Part shown: positions 12,201 to 24,409 of the stretch, piece by piece
Layout of the letters: every line of letters starts with the position of its first letter
Numbering within the stretch: the stretch's first letter is position 1
Source: Mytilus trossulus
Lineage: Eukaryota; Mollusca; Bivalvia; Mytilida; Mytilidae
Assembly: GCF_036588685.1 (NCBI RefSeq)
Contig: NC_086374.1
Coordinates: 18,716,886-18,780,885, forward strand
DNA length: 64,000 bases
Direction: 5' to 3'
Position numbers and translations under genes: made by a program
The notes under the pieces: model-generated
What the model saw: only the letters and a program-made list of their open reading frames with translations
The model's database searches: none
Told to the model about the DNA's origin: nothing

Positions 12201-15200
12201 TGTAGTTGTCAATATATTTTTGATTATGCGTTTGAATGTTCACCTTGTATCTTTCGCCCCTCTTTTAGCGTAAATAGTCCCAATAAGGTTCGTTGTGGTT
12301 CTGCAAAGCTACACGAATGTGGTTGTGTAATAAGACATATAACATAAACAAACAGTGTATCCGCAAGGGCTTTTGCATTCAGACAAGTCTGGTTTCCCAC
12401 GCATTTAGAATTAACCCCGAATCAGTCAGACGGGACTGCATATTTATACATTCTGCATAGTTTACGAGGTTTATTTGAAAATGGGATTATATCTCTTGTC
12501 AAAATCCCATAAATTCGTTACTAGCTTCTATTGCGATAACAATTACTGATCAAGAATAGTTTAGTTTGCTCAGTACAGTGACAACAGTATAATACAAATC
12601 GTAATCAATCAGCAGAACGATGAGCTATTCCAGTTCCGTGGATGAAATAGTGCAAATGCAATTAATTCGACAGTATTATTGTCCCTTGTGCAATAGATAT
12701 TTATTTAACGTGTATGTGAAAAATTTCATTGTGGTGACACTTCTAATGATGCCCGATTACAGATTTGATAACTTTTTAAAAGTGTGTTTGATTTATTTTT
12801 CATATATATCATAAGAACGTGCTACTTTACAAGCTAAACTGCAGTCCAGATAAAGACTCGTTATCATTACCGGACAAATCATTCTGACTCTGAATCGACT
12901 AAAATGTATTCAATCTTACTCACAAGTTGCGTACTTCACGGAGAAGTAGCAAATACCATTTTTCAAGCTTACGGCAAACCAATTGGTATTCGGCCCTAGT
13001 AAGACCTCCCACACTCTTATATCTTGCATAGTAAATCTATATGCTAAGTTTTCACAAAGTTTACAAGGAGTAGTTTGCAGAATAGAGGCGATAGATACCA
13101 TAGGGCAATTCAAACTCATGACTCATAGAAATGGAATGCTACAATTGAGATAACTTTCAATGGGTTGTCTATGCTTAACACTTTCATGAATGGTCCGAGG
13201 CAGCAGCACCTGTCTCATTTATGTTGTACATGATTAGAAGGAAATTTTGGGGATTGACTTCAATAAATAAATACAAAAAATATCATATAGAAATAGGAAG
13301 ATGTGGTGTGAGTGCCAATGAGACAACTCTCCATCCAAGTAACAATTTAAAAAGTAAACCATTATGCACCTTAAAATGGAAATAAAATAAGACGATATAA
13401 GATAGCACTCAAACAGAAAACTATAAGTACCAAAATGAAAGCTGTGTCTAGGGATCACAAACGATCTGCATAAGGTTTGTGGTATATCAAGTACATTAGA
13501 GTAGCCTTTAAGAAACCACACATATTTACTTTGATACATCAAGATCCTACGAGAAAAAAAGTGTGATATAGGCATTTTATTTACATGTACTTTACAAAAT
13601 TATGGCTACATGTAAATGTAGGCAATGTAATGGAATGAACTCTTATGTGATCCTCTATGGAAAAGTATATAGAAGATTCGATAATTCTTTCAAATGCTAT
13701 TACGGATGATCAAAATATAAATTTGTTACTTCTGATACCGTTCTAACACCAACTCCAGCTATTGGAGTGTCACATGACAATTAATTTAATATTGATTGGA
13801 GGAGATGACAGTATGGAAATGTCTTAATGTTTTAGTTTGTGTTTGATTAAATAGTGATATTAATTACATACTTTCGTATTTTTCTTCGTAGTCCCTTGAT
13901 AACGTTATAGATTGAACTTTACCGAGTAATATCATTGACTAAGAATAAAATCTCATTAATATAATCCCAGATGATTGTAAGGATGACTCGTTTATTCTTA
14001 ACATGTTTTCAAAAAGAATAAAATTGATAAGATATTAATTACAATATTTCATCTTATGATGTTAAATGTAGAAATTTGCAGTGCTTTGTTTTTACACTTA
14101 ATTAAAGTTACAGGTACCTTAATGGACGGGCTCATAGAAAAATAAATAGAAATATACCACATGAACATGTCTACAAAGAAGATCAACCAAAACATAGTTT
14201 TTAATAAAATTGAGAAAGGAAATGGCGAATGTGTCAAAGCGACAACAACCCGACCATAGAGAAGACAACGGCCGAAGTCCACCAATAGGTCTTTAATGTA
14301 GTGAGAAACTCCCGCACCCGTCAGCGTCCTTCAGTTGTCCCCTTAGAAAATATGTATACTAGTTTAGTTATTATGAACGTCATACTAAACTCCGAATTAT
14401 ACACAAGAAACTAAAGTAAAAAATCATACAACACTAACAAAGGCCAGAGGCTCCTGACTTGGGACGGGCGCAAAATTGCGGCGAGGTTAAACATATATAT
14501 GAGATCTCAACCCTACCCCTATACTTCTAGCCAATGTAGAAAAGTAAACGCATAACAATACGCACATTAAAATTCAGTTGAAGAGAATTCCGAGTCCAAT
14601 TTCAGAAGATGTAACAAAAAAAAAAAAAAAAAATGACAATAATACATAAATAACAACAGACTTCCAACAGAGCTCCAGACCTCAATTAAACTGATTGAAA
14701 GATTGTGTCTTCATCTTAATATTTATACTTTTCAAGACAAAAGAGTTCGAATATATTCAATGAAATGAACGTCAAATTACACTATATCCATGAAGTGGCT
14801 ATCGTACCTTTAATATAATTCACTTAGTTGTTCATTTTCAAAAACATTAGGCATACTAATTATACTATACAAGTATGCAACACAAAACTTACTAAATACT
14901 TACTTCTGGGTTATCATTATAAAATACAAAACATACTCTTCTAAATAATATAAAAAGCGAAATAACAAAAAAAAAACGAGCTCAAAGGAAAATTCAAATT
15001 GGGAAGTCTATCAAATGACAAAATCAAAAGATCATACACATCAAACGCATGGCAAAAAAATGTCATATTACAAATTTGAATCAGGCATTTCCTTATGTAG
15101 AAAATGGTGGATTATACATGGTCTCTTAAAGCCAGCTTAACTTTGTACTTGTATGACGTTCGCATAAAATACGACTAAATTGACAACAATGTCTAGACAA

Positions 15201-18200
15201 AACAAACCGACACAATTAGTTATAATGTTAATATTAAGGATACATTCCATATAGGAATATAATAACGCCTTATTTTTTGATTATAAAGCCAAAATGGTAA
15301 ATATGTCTTTCATTCCTTACTCGTTATATAGTTGAAAGTGGTATACAATTAACTGGTATATCCTATATGGTCTATTTGACCGTAGCCGTATTTGTCATAA
15401 CGATTTGGAATTTTAGGTTCTTACTGCTCTTCAAATTTGTATTTCTTTGGCTGGTATGCAACATAAAAAACATGTCTGGCGTATTTTCATTGTTCATGCC
15501 TTAAATCTTTGACGAGTTTCTACAAATAGAAGGTAATTGTTTCTAAGATGACACGTATGTGTACATTTTCATAAATGCACCTCGTCTCTATTCAATTTTT
15601 ATCTTACAAATAAATGCATCAATAAAAATCGAAATGTTCTTATCTTAAGTTTGGAAAAATGTGTAACCTGTGTGACGTCAAACGCGCGATTCTACGTCAG
15701 AGTTAAATTTAATTTAACCATGTGTCTGTCAGGGTAAGGATTCAGTACTAAAAATTTATCAATCCTTTAAGATTGAATTTTGCATAGTTAATTATTATTG
15801 TATAATAAAAAAGCAAAATGAGATTGTTCAATTTGATGTATGCCTTTTTGTGCTTCTTAGATACATTTGTTTGTTTTCAAAGTGAATAAGATGATTACAC
15901 ACTGTTGACTGCTCTGCTCCAAATTTCTACAATTTTACCTATTTTGTCTGTTTGTTTTGTGCATGCATCGTTGTCAATATAACGGAATTCGATGCAACTG
16001 TGAGAGGTTTACCTAGCTATAAAACCAGGTTAAATCGACGATTTTCAACATAAGAAAATGCCTATACCACGTCAGGAATATGACAGTTGCTATCAATATC
16101 CATACCTTGTATGCTGACATTGCCTATGTGATATTTAAAAATTGTTTGTTTATACATTGAACGACAAATATATGTGACGTATAACATTTTCTGACGTCAA
16201 ACTCGCGAATCAATGAGTGTGTTTGTAGATAGATGTTTTTGTGTTCTGTTAAATTGTTCATTTTAAAATTGTTACACGATGATGACTGCTGTACTCCTAT
16301 TTTGACTACTGTGAATTCATTAATATTCGTTGGATACCAATTTTCGTGGATTTCGTGAAGACAGAGGAACGAATTTAAATGTTCAACGAAATACAGATTT
16401 TCTACAAGAATGTATGCAAAATTTGCCAAAACAACGAATTAACATATCCACGATTATGCAAGTTGTCATCAATCCACGAAAATTGGTACCCACGAAAATA
16501 AATAAATCCACAGTATTTGTTTTATTATGTCTGTTTAGTTCACGCATCATTGTAAATATTACGGAATTTGATGAGACTGTCATCAAAGTGAGAGGGTTAG
16601 CGTTATAAAACCAGGTTTAATCCACCATTTTCTACATTTTAAAATGCCTGTACCACGTCAGGAATATGACAGTTCCTGTCCATTCGTTTATGATATTTTT
16701 TGTTATTTGATTTTGCCATGTGATTATGGACTTTCCAATTGGATTTTCCTTTGAGTTCAGTATTTTTGTGATTTTACTTTTTGATATGTTTGAGTTTTTT
16801 TTATTATGCCGTTTTAAAAAGGAGTTTCTTTTTTTTAATTCTTCTCGGAGTTCGGTAATTTTGTGTTTTTACTTTTCATGTACCAAAAGTATATGTATAT
16901 GTATACTTAAATGTTATGTTCTTATGTCTGCTGTAAACGTTAAAACGATGGTAACTAAATATTTGATTAGAAACCAATACAATACCCGTTATAGGATGAT
17001 ATAACATATATGAGACATGACTCATTCTAAATCCCACTTGTGAGATGTTTGTCATTGCCTTCCTCTTTAACGTATTTATATTTAACTTTTACTTAAACAA
17101 TAGATACGGAATTCAATTAGAGATATAAGAGAGATGATTAATGTGTCGTTTTAGACGTCAATTCGCAAGTCTATCGCATGTCTTGAAAAAACACATTTGA
17201 CATTCTTAAGACATTAGATATGACAAACTCGATTGACAAAATATCTTAGCTTTTCTGGTCACGATATTCGAAACATGATTAAATTTGTTTGATTCATGTA
17301 AACGGATATGACATTGTCCCCAGAGGTGAAGAAAACATGAGTTCGCGCCGTTCAATAATTTTTACATAAACCAGACAAGATTTATCTGTTCTATAATTTG
17401 TTTTAGTTTTTTTCTTTAATGGATATTTAAAATGTTCCCTTTTTAAGTTATTTAACGTCGTATACATATTTCAGTGTTCTTCTTAACTAAAACTAGTCAA
17501 TTCTGAAAGGCACAAAACGAAAGGGCATTGTTTTTCGCAAAATAAACTTACACATACATATTTGGAAAATATTATATTATAAGTATTAAAAAAAAATTGA
17601 TTTATGTTTATTGATAAAGATTAAAAATTGATTTTTGGGTTAAAACAAAATTATAAAATCAGCAATTGAAACGAATTGTCTCCAGGTGAAATCACATTTT
17701 TAAGTACAAATGTATATTCCTTGCTGGAAATATGATTTTAAAGAAAAAAAGTTTCCTTATTAAATATTAGATTTCGCTTTTTTCTTATTGAAGTATGGAT
17801 TTTACCCTTCACTAAATAGGGTCACAAACAGCAGTTCACTAGTCTGGTTTTGTATATAACTTTACCTCTATCAATTCAAAAGGTTCACCACAGGTGTCGT
17901 AAAAATACAACACATACAATAAACAACATTCAATATACAGTTATAAACGGTGTGATCCCTTACATATATATTAATGACTATATAAAGTACGACCTTTTTT
18001 CTCTCACTATTTCTGTTTTAAATAATTTTAGCATAAGTTTTATTAGATTTAGATCATAGAAAACTAAAACTAGTTGTTTCAAAAATTGTTTCACTTTCAC
18101 AGTTTGTGTAATATAAAAAAGAAGATGTGGTATGATTGCGAATGAGAAAACTATCCACAAAAGACCAAAATGACACAATCATTAACAATTATAGGCCACC

Positions 18201-21200
18201 GTACGGCCTTCAACAATTAGCAAAGCCCATACCGCATATAGTCAGCTATAAAAGGGCCCGATAAGACAATGTAAAACAATTCAAGAGAAAACTAACGGCC
18301 TTATTTATGTAAAACAAATGAACGAAAAACAAATATGTAACACATAAACAAACGACAACCACTGAATTACAGGCTCCTGACATCGGACAGGTACATACAT
18401 AAATAATGTGGGTTATTTTATGTGGGAAAAATCTGAAAATATTCCCGCTGCTGAAATATAGTATCACAGTGCTGATTATATAAAGTTCGACCTTTTTCCT
18501 CTCACTAATTCTGTTTAAAATAATGGTGTATCTTTTGCATCACAGTAAACTAAATTTTTATTACAATTTCGAAGGATGAAATTGCTATAAATGTTACAAG
18601 TAAGACTACAATTACTGTAGCACTGATGTAAATTGGCAAGGTGAAGAGTATGAAAAAAGACAATATATAAGTTATCAGAAAGCACCTTGGTGATATTTAA
18701 ATTCAGCTATCATGGTATTTCATCATAAACCTTAGCATTCATTGGACTATTTTCATTAGACTAAACCAAGATTTTGTCAATATCTGAATGTTGGTGTTAA
18801 CGTTAATTGATTGTTGTTTATTTAAAGTCTTTTTTACTGATATAATGCAGACATTTTAGAAATCTTTCAACATAATGCTATGCCGCCTACTTAGGAAATT
18901 GCAATTAGGCCAAACCAGCTTAATGTTCAGTTCTAAAATTCAAACATTATTTTACCTTACATTATTTCTGTCATTCCTTTCGAGTTTTTTTCAAACAAGA
19001 CTCTAGAAGGCGAAATACATGCGTTACTATTGTACACAATACATTATTCATGTCATTTTCTTATTTCAGTTGGAAAAGGAAGGCAAAATCAACAAATACG
19101 TACTAGAGAAGGAATCGATTGAAGACGAAACAGACAACGAAGAGAACAACGGAACTGTTGACAAGAGAAACCGACATTTGCGATTGTGTCTGCGACGAAA
19201 CGGAAGCAGTTACATTCCTTACCCATGCTGGAGACGAGGTATATACATATTGTCGTTTCTTAATCTAAATGCAGTTTATGCTACTTTCATCAATTTTCTA
19301 TTAGATATGACCGAAAAATTATCTCTATGCTCTCAATTCTCAATGTGCTTTTGCATTTTAACTAGTATCTTTGCAAGATTTAATTATAAATATAAAAAAA
19401 AAGATGTGGTATGATTATCAATGAGACAATTGTCCACAAGAGACCAAAATGACACAGACATTAACAACTAAAGGTCACCGCACGGCCTTCAACAATGAGC
19501 AAAGCCCATACCGCCTAATATACTTTAATATATGTTTGGAAGCACAAATTGTTGTTTTACCTTAATTGACAAGTTGATATAATAAAAGATAAGTTAATGT
19601 TTTTCAATACGCATTTTTATCATTCATTAAAACAGTGAAATTCTGCATAATTTTTAATCTGATGAAAGCGAAACATACTGAGTAAAGTACAGATGCACCA
19701 GGATGCTGTTAATTAGTTTTGTTGTTATAATGGACTAAAAATCTTTCATGTGTGTATCAAATTAAATGATAAAAAATATTGATTACCGCATACTACCACA
19801 GTTTAATCACGGTAATAGTAAAAAAAAGTACATTTAGATTTGCCTCTCCGGTCATGTTTGTTTGACGTCATTTTATTTATACCTTAGATTTTTAATCAAC
19901 TAAAAGCTTAATCCATGAAATAACTCCAACCGGGAGATAATTGTCAGTATACATCCCGTTCTGATACAATCAATACAAGTACATATAAAATACATATAGA
20001 TACAATTATAATGATTCTTATCTTAACATCATCTCAATCTACTTATGTCTCCATGTATCCAAATAATTCATTTATCAAACGGAGAGGGTACTTTAATAGC
20101 ATTTTACACTACTCATTTAATTTTGTAAAATATGATATCAAATCAATGGACGTCATACCGGCTTAATTTTCATCAAGATTATAATTCATCACAATGCTAA
20201 AATGAAAAATTCACATTATTGGACGGCTTCCTCATAGTATTTGAACATTGTGCGAATGAGATGAAATATTGTTATATGTCCATTAGTCAGAAACCGAAAC
20301 ACTTAACATCAAATCCAAAGGTCAAGTTAAGGTCTTAAATTATATGGAAAATGACTTAGAAATGTATTGTGATGGTCAAATATGCTACCTCAATATACCT
20401 GTGGCACTCCATCACAAACAAATCTGAATTCCGTGGAAAATTAAAAATGGAGAGTCCCCGATCTCGTGGCAAATCAAAAGCTGAAACACACCAAACGAAT
20501 CCTTGTATCAATGATGAGTTTTTTTACCATGATAGCTATTTTACCAATAATAAATCGAAACCATAAGAAATTATACAAAGTATTGGTAAATATAAAAAAA
20601 AAAAGATGTGGTATGATTGCCAACGAGACAACTATCCACAAAAGAGTATTTCGTCTACCTTTTGCAAAATTTTGATGTTGTAAATGATGTAAATGCACGG
20701 CATTGGTCTAATTTTGTTTTAAAACAATGGTGGAATCGGTCGTTCATAGGTCAGAGAGACGAGTAATATACGACAAACCTTTTACTTATTCCTTTTCTTC
20801 TAACATAGGTCAATAAGACATCTACGGACTATAAAGGTAGATATTTGAAAAGAGTAGATTTTCATCATAATGTACATGTCAGCTGATAAAGTCTGCTTTA
20901 ATTAGAAAATATATAAATGAAAATGTTTTCTTTTAGACTGCAACTCAATTGATCACGATAAATATTTAACTTTTAAAAAAGGGCATATGTTGAAATAGTT
21001 ATGAGATGCAAATCTACTTTTTATCCTTCTCCTCACGTCAGCACAAGTAGACAGGGTATTACCATGATCATTCCTTACTAACAGCTTATAGCACTTAGAA
21101 ATGTCACATTTGTTTATAGTCTGTAGTCTTTCAACTCCTTTTTGCACAATTAAACCCCTAATTGTATGCACTGATAACATTGTATTTATTATAGTTGTGT

Positions 21201-22301
21201 CTAACAAATATATGATACTTTTGTTCAAACAGATTCAATTGATAAGAGTGTGTACAGGTGTATACATTTGAAAACGTCGATTTTGATCATTGTTGAATGC
21301 CACTAATCTTTTAGTTGCTAACAGCTTCGTCATTTGGTGTCAGATAGATTTTTGTCTTATTAGCAATCATATCACATCCTTTACTTTTATATACTTAATT
21401 TTGCGGTGAAATTCAATTCAATTCATGATTGTTTCTGGGGAAAGTGAATGGTAATCATATATTTATATTTGCAAATATATTTGCTTTTGTATTGACATAT
21501 TATTCTGATAATTATTTTATAGTCTCATCATGATGATAAAAGGAGTACATTTGATACTTTAATTGACTTTAATTGGTCGTGTTGACAACTTGATAGCAAG
21601 TGTCACTGCATTCCATTGATTTGTAAAGCGATATTGAAACGATATTAACATGATTTACGTGTACTTAACACGTGTTTGCCTCATAAATCAGGTACTCTAG
21701 GGACCGAAAATCTTTGACGTTATAAATATTAAACGTTAGAGAGCATCGGTTGTTGGTATAAACCACAGTTTAAGTTAAGTCAAGTTACTTTTGGAAGTAT
21801 TCGTCTTGTTTGTGGATATTTTTGGATGCTTGTCTGCTCTAGTTGTCATAAAAACACTATGATTTCATTATAGCTTATCCTGAAGTCCAGCAGTAGACGA
21901 TGGCTGGTGTCTGCTCTAGTTGTAATAAAAACACTATGATTTCATGATAGCTTACCCTGAAGTCCACCAGTAGACGTTATCTGCTGTCTGCTATATTTGT
22001 TATCGTTTATTCTTGTAGTACATTGTACTTATCAGGCATATGTTTTTTTTTCTTTTAAACACTTAGATTTTTGTTGATACAAGAGTCCATTATCGAACGA
22101 TAACCTGTTCCACAAATTGTTCACATCTCTGTCCTCTGATCTAGATCTCTGGAAAGCTATCTTATTGGCAATCATTCTACGTCTATTTAATTTAATGTAA
22201 AAATGATATGTTAATTTTCTTTTGAAAAAAAAAGAGTTTTTACCATTATAATATCTGATAAATAAATAAAAATGTTCTTTTCTTTTATTTTCACAGGTTA
22301 A
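9142..22301 (+). CDS. PKYMDT-type proneuropeptide precursor (4 exons)
   Basis: Secreted neuropeptide precursor of 113 residues. Coding exons are 9142-9246, 11016-11078, 19070-19238 and 22297-22301. The first two introns are phase 0, the last is phase 1, and all have GT/AG ends. Residues 1-24 form a signal peptide with core CLLAFVTLISTVIS. EEKR (residues 38-41) precedes PKYMDTRDLDFFKEL, so a prohormone convertase would release a peptide beginning PKYMDT. An acidic linker follows, then DKR and a C-terminal peptide NRHLRLCLRRNGSSYIPYPC plus WRRG. Its two cysteines are 12 residues apart, which suggests a disulfide loop. The final G is split over the last intron and followed at once by TAA, so it could serve as an amide donor. 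PKYMDT precursors are known from limpet and bivalve genomes; I name the family from memory of that motif. The receptor is unknown to me. No break is seen. Confidence 0.85.
9226..10240 (+). repeat. tandem array of exon-1/intron-1 junction copies
   Basis: About 17 diverged copies of a roughly 58-62 bp unit. Each has an ACACAGAAAGCTACTGATAT-like block, then a donor-like GGTAAGTCACA, then a TTTCGTCTTCATATCTGAC spacer. The first copy is the real end of exon 1 with its splice donor. Several intronic copies keep a usable-looking donor (near 9452 and 9926). Later copies drift to a form with GACACAGTAACCTTCTGATT. Confidence 0.9.
11016..11078 (+). CDS. proneuropeptide coding exon 2 (PKYMDT peptide)
   Basis: Follows the acceptor TTTTTTCTCAG and ends GAATTG before the donor GTATATG. 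Encodes 21 residues: HLEEKR, then PKYMDTR and DLDFFKEL. Confidence 0.85.
11632..11793. repeat. inverted repeat / MITE-like hairpin
   Basis: AGATTCTTACAT at the left matches ATGTAAGAATCT at the right. The inner arms ATTATCGGATTTATCCAATC and GATTGGATAAATCCGATAAT are near perfect, and the centre is a GC-rich CGCCGAGGCGGCTCGG. It lies in intron 2 of the neuropeptide gene. Confidence 0.85.
11800..13285. other. intronic, nothing recognised
   Basis: Part of the long second intron. Short open frames (12620-12814 plus, 12916-13119 minus) show no domain or codon signal. Confidence 0.5.
13290..13400 (+). repeat. dispersed repeat family 1b (partial)
   Basis: Reads GGAAGATGTGGTGTGAGTGC, then AGACAACTCTCCATCCAAGT, matching the copies at 4530 and (reversed) 24900. 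Confidence 0.7.
14190..14710 (-). mobile_element. Penelope-like element 3' end fragment
   Basis: Matches block for block the 3' region that follows the PLE reverse transcriptase at 34866-35420. Shared blocks include GAGAAAGGAAATGG, GTAGTGAGAAACTCCCGC, AACAAAGGCCAGAGGCTCCT and CCCTATACTTCTAGCCAATG. It is non-coding, and the matching orientation is minus. Confidence 0.8.
14960..15220 (+). repeat. dispersed repeat family 2
   Basis: Contains AATTGGGAAGTCTATCAAAT, ATCAAACGCATGGC and TTCCTTATGTAGAAAATGGT, matching the other copies of this family (for example 28850-29060). Confidence 0.65.
15376..15485 (+). repeat. eroded copy of the PLE 5'/hammerhead flank
   Basis: The blocks TTGGAATTTTAGGTTCTTAC and GTATTTCTTTGGCTGGTATG align with the segment before the hammerhead at 38006. 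TGTCTGGCGTA remains at the far end. The CTGATGAG box is gone, so this copy cannot be a hammerhead. Confidence 0.55.
15655..16110 (-). repeat. family 2 repeat, copy A of a local duplication
   Basis: Starts near TGACGTCAAACGCGCGATTC and ends near CCACGTCAGGAATATGACAG. The next copy (16160-16735) carries the same blocks in the same order. Confidence 0.65.
16160..16735 (-). repeat. family 2 repeat, copy B with a MITE insertion
   Basis: Has the same block order as copy A (TGACGTCAAACTCGCGAATC through CCACGTCAGGAATATGACAG), but is split by a 210-bp inverted-repeat element at 16307-16516. Confidence 0.7.
16307..16516. mobile_element. TIR-bearing MITE
   Basis: Ends are TACTGTGAATTCATTAATAT and the near-complement AAATAAATCCACAGTA. 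Inner arms carry ACCAATTTTCGTGGATT and AATCCACGAAAATTGGTACC. It interrupts a family 2 repeat that is uninterrupted in copy A, which marks both element edges. The central minus-strand open frame is a by-product. Confidence 0.85.
16900..18100. other. intronic, nothing recognised
   Basis: AT-rich intron sequence of the neuropeptide gene. Short frames have no supporting features. Confidence 0.45.
18112..18480 (+). repeat. dispersed repeat family 1 (long copy)
   Basis: Begins AAGAAGATGTGGTATGATTG, continues ACCGTACGGCCTTCAACAAT and CCCATACCGCATATAGTCAG, then a distal part with CAAACGACAACCACTGAATT and AGGCTCCTGACATCGGACAG. Shorter copies are at 19395-19520, 20590-20650, 41677-41990, 51119-51230 and 63850-63990, with a reversed copy at 23776-23905. 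Confidence 0.8.
19070..19238 (+). CDS. proneuropeptide coding exon 3 (Cys peptide)
   Basis: Follows the acceptor TTCTTATTTCAG and ends at CGAG before the donor GTATATAC. Encodes 56 residues plus one base. It has a lysine- and glutamate-rich linker, the cleavage site DKR, and the two-cysteine C-terminal peptide. Confidence 0.85.
19395..19520 (+). repeat. dispersed repeat family 1
   Basis: AAAAGATGTGGTATGATTAT to AGCAAAGCCCATACCGCCTA. It lies about 160 bp downstream of the third coding exon of the neuropeptide gene. Confidence 0.8.
20590..20655 (+). repeat. dispersed repeat family 1 (5' fragment)
   Basis: AAAAAGATGTGGTATGATTG followed by CCAACGAGACAACTATCCAC; the rest of the repeat is missing. 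Confidence 0.7.
21832..21992 (+). repeat. tandem duplication, unit about 80 bp, 2 copies
   Basis: Both copies contain GTCTGCTCTAGTTGT, ATAAAAACACTATGATTTCA and a CCTGAAGTCCA...CAGTAGACG block. Confidence 0.85.
22297..22301 (+). CDS. proneuropeptide coding exon 4 (Gly and stop)
   Basis: After the pyrimidine-rich acceptor TTTATTTTCACAG, GT completes a glycine codon and TAA follows at 22299-22301. Everything after this is 3' UTR. Confidence 0.7.
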
Positions 22302-22925
22302 AGTTCACTTGGACTACAGATACTCACGTTCTACATATCGGAGTAATATACAATAGGGAGAAATAGTTTTCTTATTACATTGGATCAGGAATATACATGA
22401 TAGATTTTTATTTTTAAAGGAACAAATGTTGTTTTACAGTTATTTTGTTTTTGCAATTATTTTTAACAATTTTTCTAAATGTAAATAGTATAATACACAC
22501 ATGATCACCTACAGTGTAAGTCACAACAATGAATTAAATCAGGGTTGTTTGTATCTGAAATATTTTTATATCGTTCATGAATGAACACTTTAAATAATTG
22601 TGAAGGGACAATGGATATTCTAAATTACGTATGCGAAAAATATTCTTGTATTTAATCTAAAAGTTTTAATTTAATTTCATGATATTTTAAGCATAAATTT
22701 TTGAATAATAAGTTTGTTTTTTTATCAGATTTTCTTCATAATAAAAAAAAATCCAAAACAATTAAAGTTGTTTACATATTTTTGTTTTAGACTCTAAGCC
22801 TTAAGCTACAATGATGTCACTAAAGAAAGTAGTGAGCCTTTAAATTCATTATTGTCTATGTACGCGTTCACCAGAATTATTCTTGTTTTAAAACAAATGA
22901 GTGCAGATATGTCAATAAATGACAA
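22302..22925 (+). other. probable 3' UTR of the proneuropeptide gene
   Basis: Non-coding AT-rich sequence after the stop. Candidate polyadenylation signals AATAAA lie at 22740-22745 and 22914-22919. The true end cannot be fixed from sequence alone. Confidence 0.4.
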
Positions 22926-22929
22926 ATTA

Positions 22930-23575
22930 ATTCTTTGATATAAATTTCATTAGAATTTCATGCTTAATATAATCTCATAACTATTTCTAAATGATACAAC
23001 AAAAACGCATAAGTTGTATTGCACGTCGACCAACTAAAATTAATCAATTAAAAAGAGATAACAAGTCATTCCATATTGGAAAAAAATATGCATTCACTAA
23101 TGTGTATTGAAACATGAGTAATATAGTTTTATATAGAATGTGATGATAGAAATTATGAAAAAAACATATGAATATTTAATAATTGCTATAAATTTATCGA
23201 CGTGCAATGTAACTTTATGCCAGTTGAGTTTTGCGTAGGACTAAGCATTATATGGTACGCTCGATTACATGATTTGAAACTTGTATATTCTGGTTGTTAC
23301 GTCATTAAAGGTATAAAAAATTATAAAGAAAACAATCTCATATAAAGAGATTATTAATAGAGGTCAAAAACAATGATCGTTTCTCTTGCATAAACATATC
23401 AACTTAATACTTTGAAATGTCTGTATTTTCTGTGGTTTTTACGACTATGTATCTATTTTCATCATCACTAAATGTAAAATTTGTTTGGAAATAAAATCTC
23501 TCACATAAAATTGATTCTGTGGTCCATTTATTGTGTCATTTGTTCGTATCTTTTGGATGTATTGCTGAAGCACTT
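22930..23575. other. non-coding, nothing recognised
   Basis: AT-rich spacer after the neuropeptide gene. No gene or repeat is recognised. Confidence 0.45.
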
Positions 23576-23579
23576 TGTT

Positions 23580-23775
23580 GACCAATATAACTATCACATT
23601 CAGAGGGTGAGAACTGTAAAACAACCAAACACCAGAAACAACAGAAACACTGAAGAGCAACAAAAAACCAAACGACAATGCAACACACACAGAAACGAAC
23701 AATAAGATAACAACTGCTATTTTCCAACTTGGTACAGGACATTTAAAAAAAAATGGTGGATTGAACCTGGTTTTG
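23580..23775 (-). repeat. dispersed repeat family 3
   Basis: Minus-orientation copy with ACACACACAGAAACGAACAA, CCAACTTGGTACAGGACATT and ATGGTGGATTGAACCTGGTT. It abuts a reversed family 1 copy. Confidence 0.7.
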
Positions 23776-23905
23776 AGTGACTATGCGGTATGGGCTTTGC
23801 TCATTGTTGAAGGTCGTCCGGTGACCTATAGCTATTAATTTCTGTGTCAGTTTGTTCTCTTGTAGACAGTTGTCTCATTGGCAATAATACTACATCTTCT
23901 TTCTT
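23776..23905 (-). repeat. dispersed repeat family 1 (reversed)
   Basis: ATGCGGTATGGGCTTTGCTC through GTTGTCTCATTGGCAATAAT to ACATCTTC, the reverse complement of the family 1 block order. Confidence 0.8.
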
Positions 23906-23984
23906 TTTATTTTCATTAAAAAAAGTGATTTGAAAATGAGATCTCGACGTGTCGATTCAAAAGTACGTCAAAACGAACTTCTTG

Positions 23985-24110
23985 ATCAAATGAAATTGAG
24001 AATGGAACTAGGGAATATGTCAAAAAGACAACAACACGACCTGAGAGCAGAAAAAAACAGCCAAAGGGAACTATCGGGTTTCCAAAGCAGCGAGAAAATC
24101 CCACACTTGA
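23985..24110 (-). mobile_element. PLE 3' terminal fragment
   Basis: GAAATTGAGAATGGAACTAG and GGAATATGTCAAAAAGACAA match the terminal block of the PLE 3' region at 34585 and 34866. Confidence 0.6.
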
Positions 24111-24409
24111 TATTGAGTGGCGTTGCATTATTTTCTTCATTTTTAGGAAAATCGGAGTTGTATAAAATAAACTTTTCAAGCGCAAACGTTTCCTTTACTA
24201 ATTTGTTATATCTTTTCCGTGCTTTGATAATGAACAATTGTTGCTTGTTTGGTTGTTGTGGTGATAACAATGAAGTATATTTTGGGGACTTTTCTTGTTT
24301 CTTCTAATTTTTTGTGTTATTAAAATTTGCTGTTTCAAAATATTAGAAATTATTTTAAATTAAGGAATGTATCTCCCTCATGCAAAGCTCTGTTTCCTTT
24401 CACGGATTT

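Noticed and set aside
15672..15679. TGACGTCA as a cAMP response element
   Set aside because: It lies within a dispersed repeat deep in an intron and has no promoter context.
16124..16608. Overlapping open frames on both strands
   Set aside because: They lie inside the inverted-repeat MITE at 16307-16516. Symmetry of the element explains openness on both strands.
23930..24307. Plus-strand open frame of 125 codons
   Set aside because: It overlaps the PLE 3' fragment and a minus-strand frame of similar length, with no domain and no splice context.
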